64,000 nucleotides of DNA from Paenibacillus tyrphae (GCF_027925525.1 NZ_BSDJ01000011.1:62001-126000), one strand, 5' to 3'. Counted from the first letter of the stretch, positions 1-8,226 are shown. Notes: generated from the sequence alone by a model not told the origin. Numbers and translations are program-made.

Positions 1-1
1 C

Positions 2-175
2 AAGCCGATCGATTTGATCATGGCTTATACGACCGGCCGCGAGACGGCAGAGGAATTTTTCTCGCTGCTGAAGCAGCATTTTGATGTAAAAAGCGTGCAA
101 TACACGCATATCGGGCCCGTCATCGGAGCGCATGTCGGACCCGGAACCGTAGCGGCCTTTGCTATACCGGTCTGA
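2..175 (+). CDS. DegV family protein, C-terminal fragment (runs off the left edge)
   Basis: An open frame enters from the left edge and stops with TGA at 173-175, giving 57 residues. It contains IGPVIGAHVGPGTVA at about residues 38-52, the glycine-rich signature near the C-terminus of DegV-family fatty-acid-binding proteins. Known DegV/FakB proteins bind a fatty acid and can present it to a fatty-acid kinase; whether this one does so cannot be judged from the tail. Its stop lies one base before the preferred recG start, so the two are probably co-transcribed. Confidence 0.85.
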   Translation, partial: KPIDLIMAYTTGRETAEEFFSLLKQHFDVKSVQYTHIGPVIGAHVGPGTVAAFAIPV

Positions 176-176
176 T

Positions 177-2231
177 ATGACCTTGGATCTTTATTCGCTT
201 CCGGTCACGAAGGTGTCCGGCGTCAAAGGCAAGAAGCCCGAGGAGCTGCTTGCGCTCGGCATCTCGAGCGTCGGAGAGCTCCTCGATTATTATCCTTTCC
301 GCTACGAGGATTACACGCTTCGCGATTTGACGCAGGTGAAGGACGGAGACCGGATTACGGTGCAGGGCACGGTCGCAGGGGTTCCCCAAGTGCAAATGTA
401 CGGGCGCACCAAATCGCGCATGACCTGCAAAATCGTGGTCGACCCGCTCTTCATTACGGCCGTCTGGTTCAACCGGCATTTTTTGAAGGACAAGCTGACA
501 GCCGGTACGGATATCGTCTTGACCGGAAAATGGGACCAGAAGCGGCTGCACTTGAACGTGACGGAGGTCGAATTCCCGGGCCGCGGCACGTCGCAGACCG
601 GCACGCTGCAGCCGGTTTATTCGGTGACCGGATCGATCACGCAAAAATGGTTCCGGCAAACGACGAAGCAAGCGCTGCTGCAATTCGGCGACCTCATTCC
701 CGAAGTGCTTCCGGGCAAGCTGTTGCGTAAATACAATCTGCTGCCCCGCAAGCAGGCGGTCGCTCTGCTGCATTTGCCGGGCAGTATGGAGCAGGGACAG
801 CGGGCGAGACGCCGGATGGTGTACGAGGAGCTGTTCTTGTTCCAGCTCAAGATGCAGGCGTACCGCACGCTGAATCACGAGCGGGCGGACGGGGTCGCGC
901 ACCCCGTAGATTTGCCGGCTGTCCGCGCGTTCGTACGCGCGCTGCCGTTTACGCTGACGGCTTCCCAGAAAAACGTGCTGGCCGAAATTCTTCATGATCT
1001 GCAGCAGCCTTTCTGCATGAACCGCTTGCTGCAGGGTGACGTGGGCGCGGGAAAAACCGTTGTCGCAGCGGTGGCGCTATTTGCCGTCGTCAAAGCCGGC
1101 TATCAAGGCGCGCTGATGGTGCCGACGGAAATTCTTGCGGAGCAGCACAAACGCTCGCTCGACCGCTTGTTCGAGCCGTACGGCATTCAGACGGCACTGC
1201 TAACGGGCAGCTTAACGGAGCGGACGCGTCGGGAGGTACTCGGCTCGCTGCAGATGGGGATGGTCGACATCGTCGTCGGCACGCATGCGCTCATTCAAGA
1301 GGATGTGTTTTTCCGCCGGCTCGGGCTCGTCGTTACGGACGAGCAGCATCGGTTCGGCGTACAGCAACGGAGCATTTTGCGCCGCAAAGGGATGAATCCG
1401 GACGTGCTTACGATGACGGCGACGCCGATCCCGCGGACGCTTGCGATTACCGCTTTTGGCGACATGGACGTCTCGACGCTGCGGGAGCTGCCTAAGGGAC
1501 GCAAGCCGATTCAGACCTATGCGGTCACGCACAATATGCTGGAGCGCGTCCTTGGCTTTATTCGCCGCGAGGTGGCCGAAGGACGGCAGGCGTATGTCAT
1601 CTGCCCGCTGATCGAAGAATCCGAGAAGCTCGACGTGCAGAACGCGATTGACGTGCACGCGCAGCTTCAATTTGCTTTTCCGGAGTACAAAGTCGGGCTG
1701 CTGCACGGACGGATGGCCCCGGCGGAGAAGGACGATGTGATGCGCGAATTCAGCCAAGGCCGGCTTCATGTACTGGTCTCGACGACCGTTATTGAGGTCG
1801 GCGTGGACGTGCCGAACGCCACGCTGATGGTCGTCTACGACGCCGACCGGTTCGGATTATCGCAGCTTCATCAGCTGCGGGGCCGGGTCGGACGGGGGGA
1901 GCACCAGTCGTACTGCGTGCTGATTGCCGATCCGAAGAACGAAGTCGGCAAGGAACGGCTGAAGGCGATGACGGATACGAACGACGGCTTCGAGATTGCG
2001 CGCCGCGACCTCGAATTGCGGGGGCCTGGAGACTTTTTCGGCACGAAGCAGAGCGGGGTGCCGGATTTCCGGCTCGCCGACATGGTGACCGACTTCGAAG
2101 TGATGGAACAGGCAAGAGACGATGCGGCCGAGCTTGTCAAGCAGCCGGATTTCTGGACCGAGGCCGACTACGTGCCGCTCCGTCACTATTTGCAGCGCGA
2201 GCACATCTTCGACAGCGAGATGCTGGATTAG
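177..2231 (+). CDS. recG: ATP-dependent DNA helicase RecG
   Basis: 684 residues, the usual RecG size (B. subtilis RecG is about 680). An N-terminal wedge/OB region precedes the superfamily 2 helicase core: GDVGAGKT (Walker A) near residues 287-294, the DEQH box near 388-391, TATPIPRT near 414, and the QLRGRVGRG motif VI near 565. RecG remodels stalled replication forks and Holliday junctions. ATG 177 sits directly after the DegV stop. A TTG at 159, overlapping degV, is an alternative start; neither has a good Shine-Dalgarno, suggesting translational coupling to degV. Confidence 0.96.
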   Translation: MTLDLYSLPVTKVSGVKGKKPEELLALGISSVGELLDYYPFRYEDYTLRDLTQVKDGDRITVQGTVAGVPQVQMYGRTKSRMTCKIVVDPLFITAVWFNRHFLKDKLTAGTDIVLTGKWDQKRLHLNVTEVEFPGRGTSQTGTLQPVYSVTGSITQKWFRQTTKQALLQFGDLIPEVLPGKLLRKYNLLPRKQAVALLHLPGSMEQGQRARRRMVYEELFLFQLKMQAYRTLNHERADGVAHPVDLPAVRAFVRALPFTLTASQKNVLAEILHDLQQPFCMNRLLQGDVGAGKTVVAAVALFAVVKAGYQGALMVPTEILAEQHKRSLDRLFEPYGIQTALLTGSLTERTRREVLGSLQMGMVDIVVGTHALIQEDVFFRRLGLVVTDEQHRFGVQQRSILRRKGMNPDVLTMTATPIPRTLAITAFGDMDVSTLRELPKGRKPIQTYAVTHNMLERVLGFIRREVAEGRQAYVICPLIEESEKLDVQNAIDVHAQLQFAFPEYKVGLLHGRMAPAEKDDVMREFSQGRLHVLVSTTVIEVGVDVPNATLMVVYDADRFGLSQLHQLRGRVGRGEHQSYCVLIADPKNEVGKERLKAMTDTNDGFEIARRDLELRGPGDFFGTKQSGVPDFRLADMVTDFEVMEQARDDAAELVKQPDFWTEADYVPLRHYLQREHIFDSEMLD

Positions 2232-2377
2232 ACGATAGCTTGCTTCACGCTCCGCCTGCGGGGCGAAAGGGAAAGACGAGCGAAAGAAATAGGTACACAA
2301 GGCCAAGCTCTCCGACATAGACTTACTACTGTATGGTGGTTGTAAGTTCTATTTGCAAGAACGCGGAGGTGTGAGGC

Positions 2378-2665
2378 ATGAGCTATACGCAGTACGGCTT
2401 TGACCCTGCGCAGGTCGAGCGGATTAAGCTGAAGATGAAAAATCCGGAGACGAAAGAACGGGTCAAAATGATTTTGCAGGGCGTCACGAAGTACGATTTG
2501 CAGGACCGCGTGAAGGTTCGTCGGTTTGTCGGCATGCTGACGAAGGTGCTCGGCGAAAGAGTCACCGAGCAGCAGACCGAGCAGCTCGTTCAGTTCGTCA
2601 TCTCGCAAAAAATCGATCCGAACAATGCGTTTCATCTGATTAAACTGTGGAGCATGTTCCGCTAA
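2378..2665 (+). CDS. spoVIF: Stage VI sporulation protein F
   Basis: 95 residues, no signal peptide or membrane segment, mostly helical. The central stretch starting VTKYDLQDRVKVRRFVGMLT and the following LVQFVISQKIDPNN resemble the SpoVIF family, needed late in spore coat assembly in Bacillus. A good ribosome binding site, GGAGG, lies ahead of ATG 2378. The assignment rests on recognised family pattern, not on catalytic residues. The gene is the last core gene before the accessory block. Its 3' end has a small CCGC-TAA-GCGG hairpin and then a T-run near 2676-2684 that may stop transcription. Confidence 0.75.
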   Translation: MSYTQYGFDPAQVERIKLKMKNPETKERVKMILQGVTKYDLQDRVKVRRFVGMLTKVLGERVTEQQTEQLVQFVISQKIDPNNAFHLIKLWSMFR

Positions 2666-2710
2666 GCGGGCATGTTCTTTTTTTTGTCGGAACGCCGGGC
2701 TCTGGCCCAA

Positions 2711-2739
2711 TTGTCAAATGAAGCAGAGAAAGCTATAAT
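2711..2739 (+). promoter_or_regulatory. Sigma-A-type promoter for the beta-helix gene
   Basis: TTGTCA at 2711-2716 and TATAAT at 2734-2739 are separated by 17 bases. This is a near-consensus vegetative promoter. It lies about 45 bases before the ATG at 2783 and shows that this gene has its own transcript, separate from spoVIF. Confidence 0.8.
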
Positions 2740-2782
2740 GCTGATAGATTGCTAGATTGTGGAAGGGGGAACGATATACGAT

Positions 2783-4138
2783 ATGTCGACTTCGGAATCT
2801 TCATCTTCACCCAAAGACAAAGCAATGTCCCGCCGCGAGCTGCTGGCCACAATGGGCACGGCGACGGCCGGAATGATTCTGGCCGCCGGTACGGGCTGGA
2901 GCGGCACGGCCGCGGCGGAGCCGATGCCCAATCCGATGCAGAATCCGGGATTTCGCCCGGAATCGGTCGCTTGGATCAACGTAAAAAACTACGGAGCGCA
3001 AGGCTTGGGTCGTTTTGATCAAAATGACGCGCCGGCGATTCAATCGGCCGTCGAAGCGGCGGCGCCTCTGGGAGGGACCGTTTATTTGCCGCCCGGGCGC
3101 TACATTCTGAGATCCTCCATTATGCTGAGACCGAATGTATGTTTGGTGGGAGACGGGCCGGGCGCATCCATACTGAAGGCGGCGGAGTCGAATCTATCCA
3201 TGGTGATGGGGCTCGGCACGAAGAAAAATACGGTCGAGGGACTTGGCTTCGAAGGCATGGGCGCCCTATCGCTGACAAATTCCAAGATGACGGAACGCGG
3301 CGTTTATTTTGAAAAATGCGAGCACGTCTCCGTTCGGAATTGTCATTTCTCCGCCATCGTCAACGGCGTGTGGCTCAACGACAGCCGGCACGTCTCGGTT
3401 AGCCAAAGCTCGTTCTCTCAGCTATTTGCTTATGAAAGTTTCTACGAAGGCTATGGGATCTTTGCCGAATCAGCGGCGAATTTCCGGCTGACGGATAACC
3501 GGTTTCGTTTGTTGAAAAGACCCTGCATTTATATTTCCGCAGGCAGCTCGTATTCGATCGTTTCCGATAACGTGGCACAGCAATGTGAGGATGCTTTTAT
3601 CGTAGTATCCTCCAAGCTGAAGCCGAGCTCGTACCATCGGATCGAAGGCAACATCTTATCGGCGGAGGGGCTGGAAAACGGCGCTTTTGCGGGCAAGCAA
3701 GGCATCGTGCTGCGCGATTACTGTACGGACAACGTGATCGTCCATAACCTCATTTCCCGGGCAAAAGAATCCGGCATCTCGCTGACGGGCGACGGCGCGG
3801 CAGACGACGAGCGGCCGTTCGGCAACATCGTTTCCGGCAACAAAATCGATCAGAGCGAGCGCGGCATCGTTCTGCTGAACAGCGACGTCACTACGGTAAC
3901 GGGCAACGATGTACGCCGGGTCCAAACCGGCATTACGCTTGAAACGTCCGGCAATGCCGACGGCTCCTTCAGCAGACACAATCTCGTTACGGGCAATATG
4001 CTGTCCCGTTGTTCGACTGCCGCTATCCAGATCGCCGGCAGCCGCTGCGAAAATAACACGGTTTACGGCAATGCTGGTGCGGGTAACGGCGAAACGCTGG
4101 CCGATCAAGGGAAGGATACGTCGAAGACGGGCTTTTAA
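2783..4138 (+). CDS. Tat-exported right-handed beta-helix (pectate-lyase-3-like) protein
   Basis: 451 residues. The N-terminus has a twin-arginine signal: SRRELL at residues 16-21, a hydrophobic stretch, then an Ala-rich cleavage region near residue 47. The mature part begins with the WINVKNYGAQG motif typical of Pectate_lyase_3 / right-handed beta-helix proteins, followed by repeated N/G-rich coils (for example VRNCHFSAIVNGVWL, VSGNKIDQSERGIVL). The substrate is unknown; the family includes polysaccharide lyases, hydrolases and epimerases, and I see no diagnostic catalytic set. ATG 2783 is preferred over GTG 2759 because the GGAAGGGGG ribosome binding site lies between them. A hairpin terminator follows. 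Confidence 0.8.
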   Translation: MSTSESSSSPKDKAMSRRELLATMGTATAGMILAAGTGWSGTAAAEPMPNPMQNPGFRPESVAWINVKNYGAQGLGRFDQNDAPAIQSAVEAAAPLGGTVYLPPGRYILRSSIMLRPNVCLVGDGPGASILKAAESNLSMVMGLGTKKNTVEGLGFEGMGALSLTNSKMTERGVYFEKCEHVSVRNCHFSAIVNGVWLNDSRHVSVSQSSFSQLFAYESFYEGYGIFAESAANFRLTDNRFRLLKRPCIYISAGSSYSIVSDNVAQQCEDAFIVVSSKLKPSSYHRIEGNILSAEGLENGAFAGKQGIVLRDYCTDNVIVHNLISRAKESGISLTGDGAADDERPFGNIVSGNKIDQSERGIVLLNSDVTTVTGNDVRRVQTGITLETSGNADGSFSRHNLVTGNMLSRCSTAAIQIAGSRCENNTVYGNAGAGNGETLADQGKDTSKTGF

Positions 4139-4182
4139 CCTCTGAAGCATACAATCCGGAATCAAATAACTCGGCAAGCGGA

Positions 4183-4226
4183 CAGCCGGTCGGAGAAATG
4201 AAAACCCGACCGGCTGCTGTCTGTTT
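4183..4226 (+). terminator. Rho-independent terminator after the beta-helix gene
   Basis: An 11-bp perfect stem, CAGCCGGTCGG at 4183-4193 with CCGACCGGCTG at 4206-4216, is followed by the short T-containing tract CTGTCTGTTTT. It separates the beta-helix gene from hmp. Confidence 0.65.
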
Positions 4227-4249
4227 TGCCACAAATCGTTTTGTTTTGA

Positions 4250-4292
4250 TGTGATCTAAATCACAAGAACGTACTTGGCGTACTTGTATACT
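4250..4292 (+). promoter_or_regulatory. Fnr/CRP-type operator and -10 element of hmp
   Basis: TGTGATCTAAATCACA (4250-4265) is a perfect TGTGA-N6-TCACA palindrome, the Bacillus Fnr / CRP-family consensus. A TATACT -10 element lies at 4287-4292 and no good -35 is present. If transcription starts about 7 bases past the -10, the palindrome centre (4257.5) falls at about -41.5, the classic class II activator position. The box and spacing are seen; activation by a Crp/Fnr protein is inferred. Confidence 0.75.
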
Positions 4293-4342
4293 GTTCTCAT
4301 GCAAGGGTAACGAAATCCGGAATGATGAAACGAGGGATAACG

Positions 4343-5593
4343 ATGTTAAACGAACAGACGATCCGTATTATTAAATCGACGGTCCCGGTTCTGGAATCGA
4401 AGGGGACTGAAGTAACGAAACGATTTTATGAAATTTTGTTCACCGAGCATCCTGAGCTGCTGAACGTCTTCAACCACGCGAACCAAAAGCAGGGACGTCA
4501 GCAGACGGCGCTGGCCAATGCCGTGTATGCCGCCGCCGTGCATATCGATAATTTGGCTGCCATTCTGCCCGTGGTGAAGCAGATCGGACATAAGCACCGG
4601 AGCCTTGGCATAAAGCCCGAGCATTATCCGATCGTGGGTCGGACGCTGCTGACGGCTATGCGCGAGGTGCTTGGCGAGGCGGCTACGGACGAGGTGCTTC
4701 AGGCGTGGGAAACCGCTTATGGCATCATTGCCGACGCCTTCATCGGCGTTGAGGCGGAAATGTACGCTCAGGCCGAGCGGCAGGCGGGCGGCTGGGAAGG
4801 ATTCCGCGCGTTCCGGGTGGAGCGCAAGCAAAAGGAAAGCAGCGTCATTACATCGTTTTATTTGGTTCCGCTTGACGGCGGCGCGATTGCCTCGTTCGAG
4901 CCTGGACAGTATGTCAGCGTGAAGCCGGAGATGCCTGGCGAGACGCACACGCATATCCGGCAATACAGCTTGTCCGATGCGCCGGGCAAGCCGTATTATC
5001 GCATTTCCGTCAAACGTGAGGACGGTGCGCCGGACCGCCCGGCCGGCAAAGTGTCCGTCTTCCTTCACGAACACGTGAACGAAGGCGATACGCTATGGCT
5101 GACGGCTCCCGCTGGGGACTTCACGCTCGACCTCTCCGATCCGCGCCCGGTCGTATTGCTGAGCGGCGGCGTCGGTCTGACTCCGCTGCTCAGTATGCTG
5201 AAAACGCTCGGCGAAACGGCGCCGGACCGGCAGGTCACGTTCATTCACGCGGCCCTGAGCGGCGAGACGCACGCGATGCGCGCCGAGGTGGAGGAGCTGG
5301 CTCGCAGGCATCCGGGCTTTTCGTACTACTTTTGCTACCAATCGCCGACCGCTGCCGATCGGGAGGAACGTACGTTCCACAAGGAGGGCTACATCGATTG
5401 GGAGTGGCTGCAATCCGTCGTTCCTTCGCCGGACGCGGCGTTCTATTTCTGCGGACCGGTGCCGTTCATGAAGACGGTCAACCGGATGCTGCAATCCTGG
5501 GGCGTACGCAAGGAGGACGCGCGTTACGAGTTTTTCGGACCATCGGGTTCGCTGGAGGAAGCCGGGGAATCAACGGCTCCGGCACAGCGCTAA
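4343..5593 (+). CDS. hmp: Flavohemoglobin, nitric oxide dioxygenase
   Basis: 416 residues, full length for Hmp. The globin domain (about 1-140) has distal Tyr29 and Gln53 and proximal His85, matching the E. coli Hmp numbering. It is followed by a ferredoxin-reductase-like FAD domain (HIRQYSLSD flavin motif) and an NAD-binding domain (LSGGVGLTP; FCGPVPFM). Hmp converts NO plus O2 to nitrate using NAD(P)H and FAD. ATG 4343 is chosen because GAGGG lies 6 bases upstream and the family starts ML..QTI..IKSTVPVL. The gene faces a Crp/Fnr regulator 40 bases beyond its stop and has an Fnr-type box at its promoter. Confidence 0.97.
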   Translation: MLNEQTIRIIKSTVPVLESKGTEVTKRFYEILFTEHPELLNVFNHANQKQGRQQTALANAVYAAAVHIDNLAAILPVVKQIGHKHRSLGIKPEHYPIVGRTLLTAMREVLGEAATDEVLQAWETAYGIIADAFIGVEAEMYAQAERQAGGWEGFRAFRVERKQKESSVITSFYLVPLDGGAIASFEPGQYVSVKPEMPGETHTHIRQYSLSDAPGKPYYRISVKREDGAPDRPAGKVSVFLHEHVNEGDTLWLTAPAGDFTLDLSDPRPVVLLSGGVGLTPLLSMLKTLGETAPDRQVTFIHAALSGETHAMRAEVEELARRHPGFSYYFCYQSPTAADREERTFHKEGYIDWEWLQSVVPSPDAAFYFCGPVPFMKTVNRMLQSWGVRKEDARYEFFGPSGSLEEAGESTAPAQR

Positions 5594-5633
5594 AATGCGG
5601 TTCGGATCAACAGAGGAACGGTATGCTTAGTGG

Positions 5634-6173
5634 TCAGCGTTTGCTATCATCCCGAGCCTGCAAGGCAGCGCGGTTGCCGGCTTGAGCGCGAAGCAGACGA
5701 TTGACCGTCTCGCGGCGCAGCCCGATAAACTGGCCGATCTCTTCCTGTGTCAGCAGATCGGTCAAACGGGCCGGTGCAATATAGGCTTCGAACCAGGTTT
5801 GCAGCTTCACTAGCTTGTCAGCCGGCGCAATCTGCGTCAGCTGATCGATTCGCTGCTGCATCATCCGCAGCTTGCTCTCCAGCAGCATGGCGATCTCAAG
5901 ACACGTTTGCGGTTCCCGTTGAAGCTTGGCATACCATTCTTGAGCGGGAAGTGTTTCGATCTCGCACGTCATGAGTGCAATCGCGGTCCCGTAATATTCT
6001 TTCGGACTGATCAAGGAATGATGAGGGATCGTCTCGCCTGGAACGATAATATTGACCAAGACGGGATTCCCGTCCTCATGAATGCGGACAATCTTAAGCA
6101 GGCCACTCTTGATGTGGTACAGCGGTCCGGCTTCTCCTTGGCGAAACAACGTTTCGCCCTTATGCAGCAGCAT
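5634..6173 (-). CDS. Crp/Fnr family transcriptional regulator
   Basis: 179 residues, shorter than typical Crp (about 210). An N-terminal cyclic-nucleotide-binding-like beta barrel (GETLFRQGEAGPLYHIKSG) leads through a dimerisation helix to a winged helix with LTQEEIGQFIGLRRETVNRLL at about 139-159. Only two cysteines are present, in separate places, so it lacks the Cys cluster of Bacillus Fnr and probably does not bind a 4Fe-4S cluster in that way. The start has AAAGGTG upstream. It is convergent with hmp, whose promoter carries a Crp/Fnr palindrome, so it is the natural candidate regulator (inference). Confidence 0.88.
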   Translation of the reverse strand: MLLHKGETLFRQGEAGPLYHIKSGLLKIVRIHEDGNPVLVNIIVPGETIPHHSLISPKEYYGTAIALMTCEIETLPAQEWYAKLQREPQTCLEIAMLLESKLRMMQQRIDQLTQIAPADKLVKLQTWFEAYIAPARLTDLLTQEEIGQFIGLRRETVNRLLRAQAGNRAALQARDDSKR

Positions 6174-6201
6174 GCGTCTTCACCTTTGCTTCCATTATTA
6201 G

Positions 6202-6237
6202 CGTCCCGTCTCTGCTGAGGCGGGACGTTTTTCTTTT
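6202..6237 (+). terminator. Plus-strand terminator in the 5' leader of the Crp/Fnr gene
   Basis: CGTCCCG (6202-6208) pairs with CGGGACG (6221-6227), followed on the plus strand by a T-rich tract. No plus-strand gene lies between hmp (stop 5593) and this hairpin, so it may end hmp readthrough that runs antisense to the regulator. On the minus strand the same hairpin lies in the regulator's 5' leader, without a U-tract. Confidence 0.6.
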
Positions 6238-6241
6238 TCCG

Positions 6242-6250
6242 ATTATAGCA
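6242..6250 (-). promoter_or_regulatory. Extended -10 promoter of the Crp/Fnr gene
   Basis: On the minus strand the sequence reads TGCTATAAT, an extended -10 element, about 70 bases before the regulator's ATG. No convincing -35 element is present, which fits an extended -10 promoter. Confidence 0.55.
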
Positions 6251-6310
6251 CGTTCCGGGGATACGCTCATAGTGAAACTGGACTAGAGGAGATGATGAGT
6301 TTCCTGCTGA

Positions 6311-6347
6311 TGACCGGAATTTCTTGATAGATAAGAAGTTCCGGTCA
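6311..6347. repeat. Near-perfect 15-bp inverted repeat downstream of the SOS operon
   Basis: Arms at 6311-6325 and 6333-6347 pair over 15 bases with one mismatch (a G:U-type position) around a 7-base loop. It begins 7 bases past the 3' end of the operon ending at 6354. Neither strand has a U-run, so it is not a standard intrinsic terminator; it may stabilise the mRNA 3' end or bind a protein. Confidence 0.6.
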
Positions 6348-6353
6348 CGCACA

Positions 6354-6824
6354 TTATTTATCGTATTGCCCAAGGTATTTCGCAACGTCTTGCAGATACC
6401 TGGTTAAACGCACACTGATCTCCGATCGAACGACATCACGAACGATACCGAATCGTTCTTCGTAACCTCGGCATATGATTTTGTAATAAATAACGAGGTC
6501 GATCTGCTCGTCGTTAATTACTTTGATGTTTCGTTTACTTAATTCCCGACGTAACGTGTGCATGTCTTTATGGATTTGATTCATAACGGTTTGCGCAGCG
6601 ATCAAAGATAACCGCTTTAAGATATTTGTTGAGGCTCTTATTTCCTCGACATTCCGGTCAATTATGGTTAGCATATGAGGCAGCAGAATGTAATCCCGAG
6701 CCATGGTGTATTCCTCAGGTGTCGGTCGAGAAGTTTTGGCTTCATTACGCGCCTCGTATTGCTCCGTGTGTTCCGTGAGCGTCATTTTCGACTGCCAGCG
6801 GCCATTCCCGTCTAGTTTACTCAT
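6354..6824 (-). CDS. Uncharacterised protein translationally coupled to the SOS polymerase
   Basis: 156 residues, no signal peptide or membrane segment. I do not recognise a family. It is charged and predicted helical (EEYTMARDYILLPHMLTIID, then a long basic amphipathic region). The ATG at 6824 overlaps the polymerase TGA as ATGA, with AGGAGG 9 bases upstream inside the polymerase gene, so it is translated from the same mRNA. Its position suggests a role in translesion synthesis, analogous to the YolD proteins that accompany UvrX-type polymerases, although it does not look like YolD. The function is inference from context only. Confidence 0.75.
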   Translation of the reverse strand: MSKLDGNGRWQSKMTLTEHTEQYEARNEAKTSRPTPEEYTMARDYILLPHMLTIIDRNVEEIRASTNILKRLSLIAAQTVMNQIHKDMHTLRRELSKRNIKVINDEQIDLVIYYKIICRGYEERFGIVRDVVRSEISVRLTRYLQDVAKYLGQYDK

Positions 6825-8074
6825 GCCCAATGACCTCCTATTTGAGCCGCTCTTTCAAATGCCTGAGCCGTTTTTAACAAGGACGATGCGCGGATAATAG
6901 CCGTTGGTCCAAACCTCTCTTTCAGCGCATCGACTGTTTTTTCGCGGCGAATCAATTGTTCTCGATTCTCAAATAAGTCCAGTTGATAAACATCATCTCT
7001 CGAAAGGTCCGTAAGCGTAATATGCAAATGAGTAAGGGGCAAGCCCTTCCAGTGCTCCAAAAAGAGTGAGCGTATAACCGGGCCAATTTCATGTTCCAAA
7101 TGAGTAGGACGCGACAATGTTCTTTGCCTCCCGAAACTTGAAGACCGATGCCCGTCGGTTTCTGCAGCTCCTACTGCGACGACTCTACCCATATATCCGT
7201 ATCGCCTGGCACGACGGCAAACCTCCACGATAAGTTCGAGCATAAGCGGTTCAATGTCTTCGATCGTTCGATAGGCTTGCCATTTTAATGCCCTGCCGTG
7301 GTTGATCACTTTAATTTGACTTCGCATTCCGGTGACAACGGGACTCGGGTCGATGCCATTCGCCGTTTGCCAGTAATATTCCGCCTGAATGTCACTTTGC
7401 CGGCCCATCCGGCAGCGCATCCGTTTTTTGAATTCACCGAGATCGAGACGCGCTATATCGCCGATGGTGTGTAAACCCATTCGAGCAAAATGGGAAGTCA
7501 TTCGCCCGGCTACCATAAACATTTGATGGACAGGCAGGGACCAAAGGTCTTTTTCGATATTGTCATGGGTAAGTTTAAATATACCCGTGGGCCCTTTTTT
7601 TGCGAAATTATCCGTAGCCATTTTGGCAAGGATTTTGTTGGGGCCGATACCGACACGGGACCATACTCCGGTTGAAAGCTTTACTCGGGTTTGTATCAAA
7701 TGGGCAATCTCTTCAGCAGAACCGAACAAGGCCAAAGATCCTGTCACATCGAGAAACTGTTCGTCGATGGAGAACGGTTCTACTTGATCTGTAATGGATT
7801 CGAAAATTTCCGTAATGAGCAGGGATACCGAAATATACGTTTGCATTCGTGGCCGTATGACGACCAATTCCGGGCATTTGGCCAGCGCTTCACCGACTCT
7901 TTGGGCTGTAGTCACGCCGCGTGATTTTGCAGCCGGACAGGCAGCTAAAATAATTCCACTACGGCGTGCCGGATCCCCAACCGCAACGGGTTTATCCCGA
8001 TATTCCGGGTGCGCTGCTTTTTCAATGCTCGCGTAAAAACTTTGTCCATCTGCCATGAGAACAGTTCGTTGCAT
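6821..8074 (-). CDS. Y-family DNA polymerase (UvrX/DinB-like)
   Basis: 417 residues. Catalytic carboxylates are visible: Asp9 in LMADGQSFYASIE and Asp104/Glu105 in SIDEQFLDV, followed by a helix-hairpin-helix thumb and a little-finger domain. This matches the ImpB/MucB/SamB family (UvrX/YqjW of Bacillus), error-prone polymerases for lesion bypass. No long C-terminal beta-clamp tail is obvious. Two LexA boxes precede it, so it should be damage-induced. It heads a two-gene operon with the unknown 156-residue protein. Confidence 0.92.
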   Translation of the reverse strand: MQRTVLMADGQSFYASIEKAAHPEYRDKPVAVGDPARRSGIILAACPAAKSRGVTTAQRVGEALAKCPELVVIRPRMQTYISVSLLITEIFESITDQVEPFSIDEQFLDVTGSLALFGSAEEIAHLIQTRVKLSTGVWSRVGIGPNKILAKMATDNFAKKGPTGIFKLTHDNIEKDLWSLPVHQMFMVAGRMTSHFARMGLHTIGDIARLDLGEFKKRMRCRMGRQSDIQAEYYWQTANGIDPSPVVTGMRSQIKVINHGRALKWQAYRTIEDIEPLMLELIVEVCRRARRYGYMGRVVAVGAAETDGHRSSSFGRQRTLSRPTHLEHEIGPVIRSLFLEHWKGLPLTHLHITLTDLSRDDVYQLDLFENREQLIRREKTVDALKERFGPTAIIRASSLLKTAQAFERAAQIGGHWA

Positions 8075-8085
8075 TTCATCACCTG

Positions 8086-8131
8086 CGAATATATGTTCGT
8101 ATATGATTATTATATATCGAACATACGTTCT
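8086..8131 (-). promoter_or_regulatory. SOS promoter with two LexA (DinR) boxes
   Basis: CGAATATATGTTCG (8086-8099) and CGAACATACGTTCT (8118-8131) each match 13 or more of the 14 positions of the Bacillus LexA consensus CGAAC-N4-GTTCG type. A minus-strand TATAAT lies between them at 8109-8114, so one box sits in the -35/-10 spacer and the other just after the start point. This double arrangement implies tight SOS repression of the polymerase operon. Confidence 0.88.
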
Positions 8132-8174
8132 TTATGCAAAGGTAAATAATTGAAATTGGCTCGCGCTACATCGT

Positions 8175-8204
8175 CAAAAAACCTCCGGAATCAAAACCCG
8201 GAGG
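8175..8204 (-). terminator. Terminator of the 460-residue membrane protein gene
   Basis: On the minus strand CCTCCGG (8204-8198) pairs with CCGGAGG (8188-8182) around a 9-base loop and is followed by six T residues (8181-8176). It lies 23 bases past the stop at 8227. Confidence 0.85.
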
Positions 8205-8226
8205 CTGGTATGGTTATCAAGCAATC

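Noticed and set aside
2652..2684. Strong terminator after spoVIF
   Set aside because: Only a 4-bp CCGC/GCGG stem precedes the T-run; the repeated GCATGTTC is direct, not inverted. It is mentioned only as a weak possibility under spoVIF.
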